Positions 5,503 to 5,616 of a stretch of DNA of 5,616 bases are shown here, in pieces. The notes beneath the pieces were generated by a model. The model was not told where the DNA came from. It saw nothing but the letters and a program-made list of their open reading frames with translations, and did no database searches. Made by a program: the position numbers and the translations under genes. The stretch is taken from contig JBBRLU010000036.1 of the NCBI GenBank assembly GCA_038231175.1, positions 1-5,616 on the forward strand. The letters are read 5' to 3'. The stretch is from UBA4729 sp038231175 (GTDB taxonomy: Bacteria > Patescibacteriota > Saccharimonadia > Saccharimonadales > UBA4665). How positions within the stretch are numbered: position 1 is the stretch's first letter; each line of letters opens with the position of its first letter.

Positions 5503-5616
5503 AGAATTTATCACCAGTTACAGCCGAAACGTCTGACGCCGAAGACGATGCTGACAGCTCTAAAAGTAAATCTAAAAAGAAAGCCCTAGGGGCGTTCTTA
5601 GTCGAGACCGAGCCGC
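5496..5616 (+). CDS. Unidentified protein, N-terminal 40 residues only (runs off the window end)
   Basis: I do not recognise this protein. The frame opens with ATG at 5496 and stays open to the window end (40 full codons). An in-frame TAA at 5484-5486 leaves this ATG as the only start in the visible sequence. The visible part begins MSENLSPVTAE, is acidic at residues 11-20 (ETSDAEDDAD), then Ser/Lys-rich (SSKSKSKKK, 21-29), then ALGAFLVETEP. Such a charged, low-complexity N-terminus looks like a disordered cytoplasmic tail ahead of a folded or membrane domain, but that domain is out of view. There is no Shine-Dalgarno site. Divergent from the ABC exporter, so the two could share regulation. 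Confidence 0.65.
   Translation, partial: MSENLSPVTAETSDAEDDADSSKSKSKKKALGAFLVETEP

Overview
The window (5616 bp) is bacterial chromosomal DNA with ordinary housekeeping genes packed very tightly on both strands. It reads with the standard stop codons: TAG, TAA and TGA each end a gene here. The gene content (UvrA, a DedA membrane protein, long-form ribosomal protein L25, a small-molecule or tRNA-type methyltransferase, an ABC exporter), the near absence of spacers and the small size of several products fit a streamlined genome. A Patescibacteria/Saccharibacteria-like organism is my best guess. This is an inference from general look, not from a marker gene, and it is weak. I see no insertion sequence, phage gene, CRISPR array, tRNA or rRNA.

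Layout. Bases 1-1020 (+) are the C-terminal third of uvrA, cut by the window edge. It converges, one base apart, on a two-gene minus-strand unit: a DedA-family protein (1201-1824) followed by a previously unlisted 59-residue ORF (1022-1201) whose ATG overlaps the dedA stop as TGATG. Bases 1825-1940 are a divergent spacer with a perfect extended -10 promoter (TGCTATAAT) and a good Shine-Dalgarno site for the plus-strand pair L25 (1941-2663) and a CmoM/SmtA-like methyltransferase (2671-3453), 7 bp apart. After 25 bp this pair converges on a minus-strand type I ABC exporter half-transporter (3479-5251). A 244-bp AT-rich divergent spacer (5252-5495) follows, and then the first 40 codons of an unrecognised plus-strand gene with an acidic then lysine-rich N-terminus (5496-5616, cut by the window end).

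How it works together. UvrA repairs DNA; L25 and the methyltransferase form a likely translation-related operon; DedA and the ABC exporter are envelope functions. I see no evidence for a single dedicated new system. The points most worth a second look are the coupled 59-aa ORF behind dedA, the L25-methyltransferase pairing, and the spacer at 5405-5502, where a 13-nt near-perfect direct repeat overlaps the start codon of the last gene, which has no Shine-Dalgarno site.
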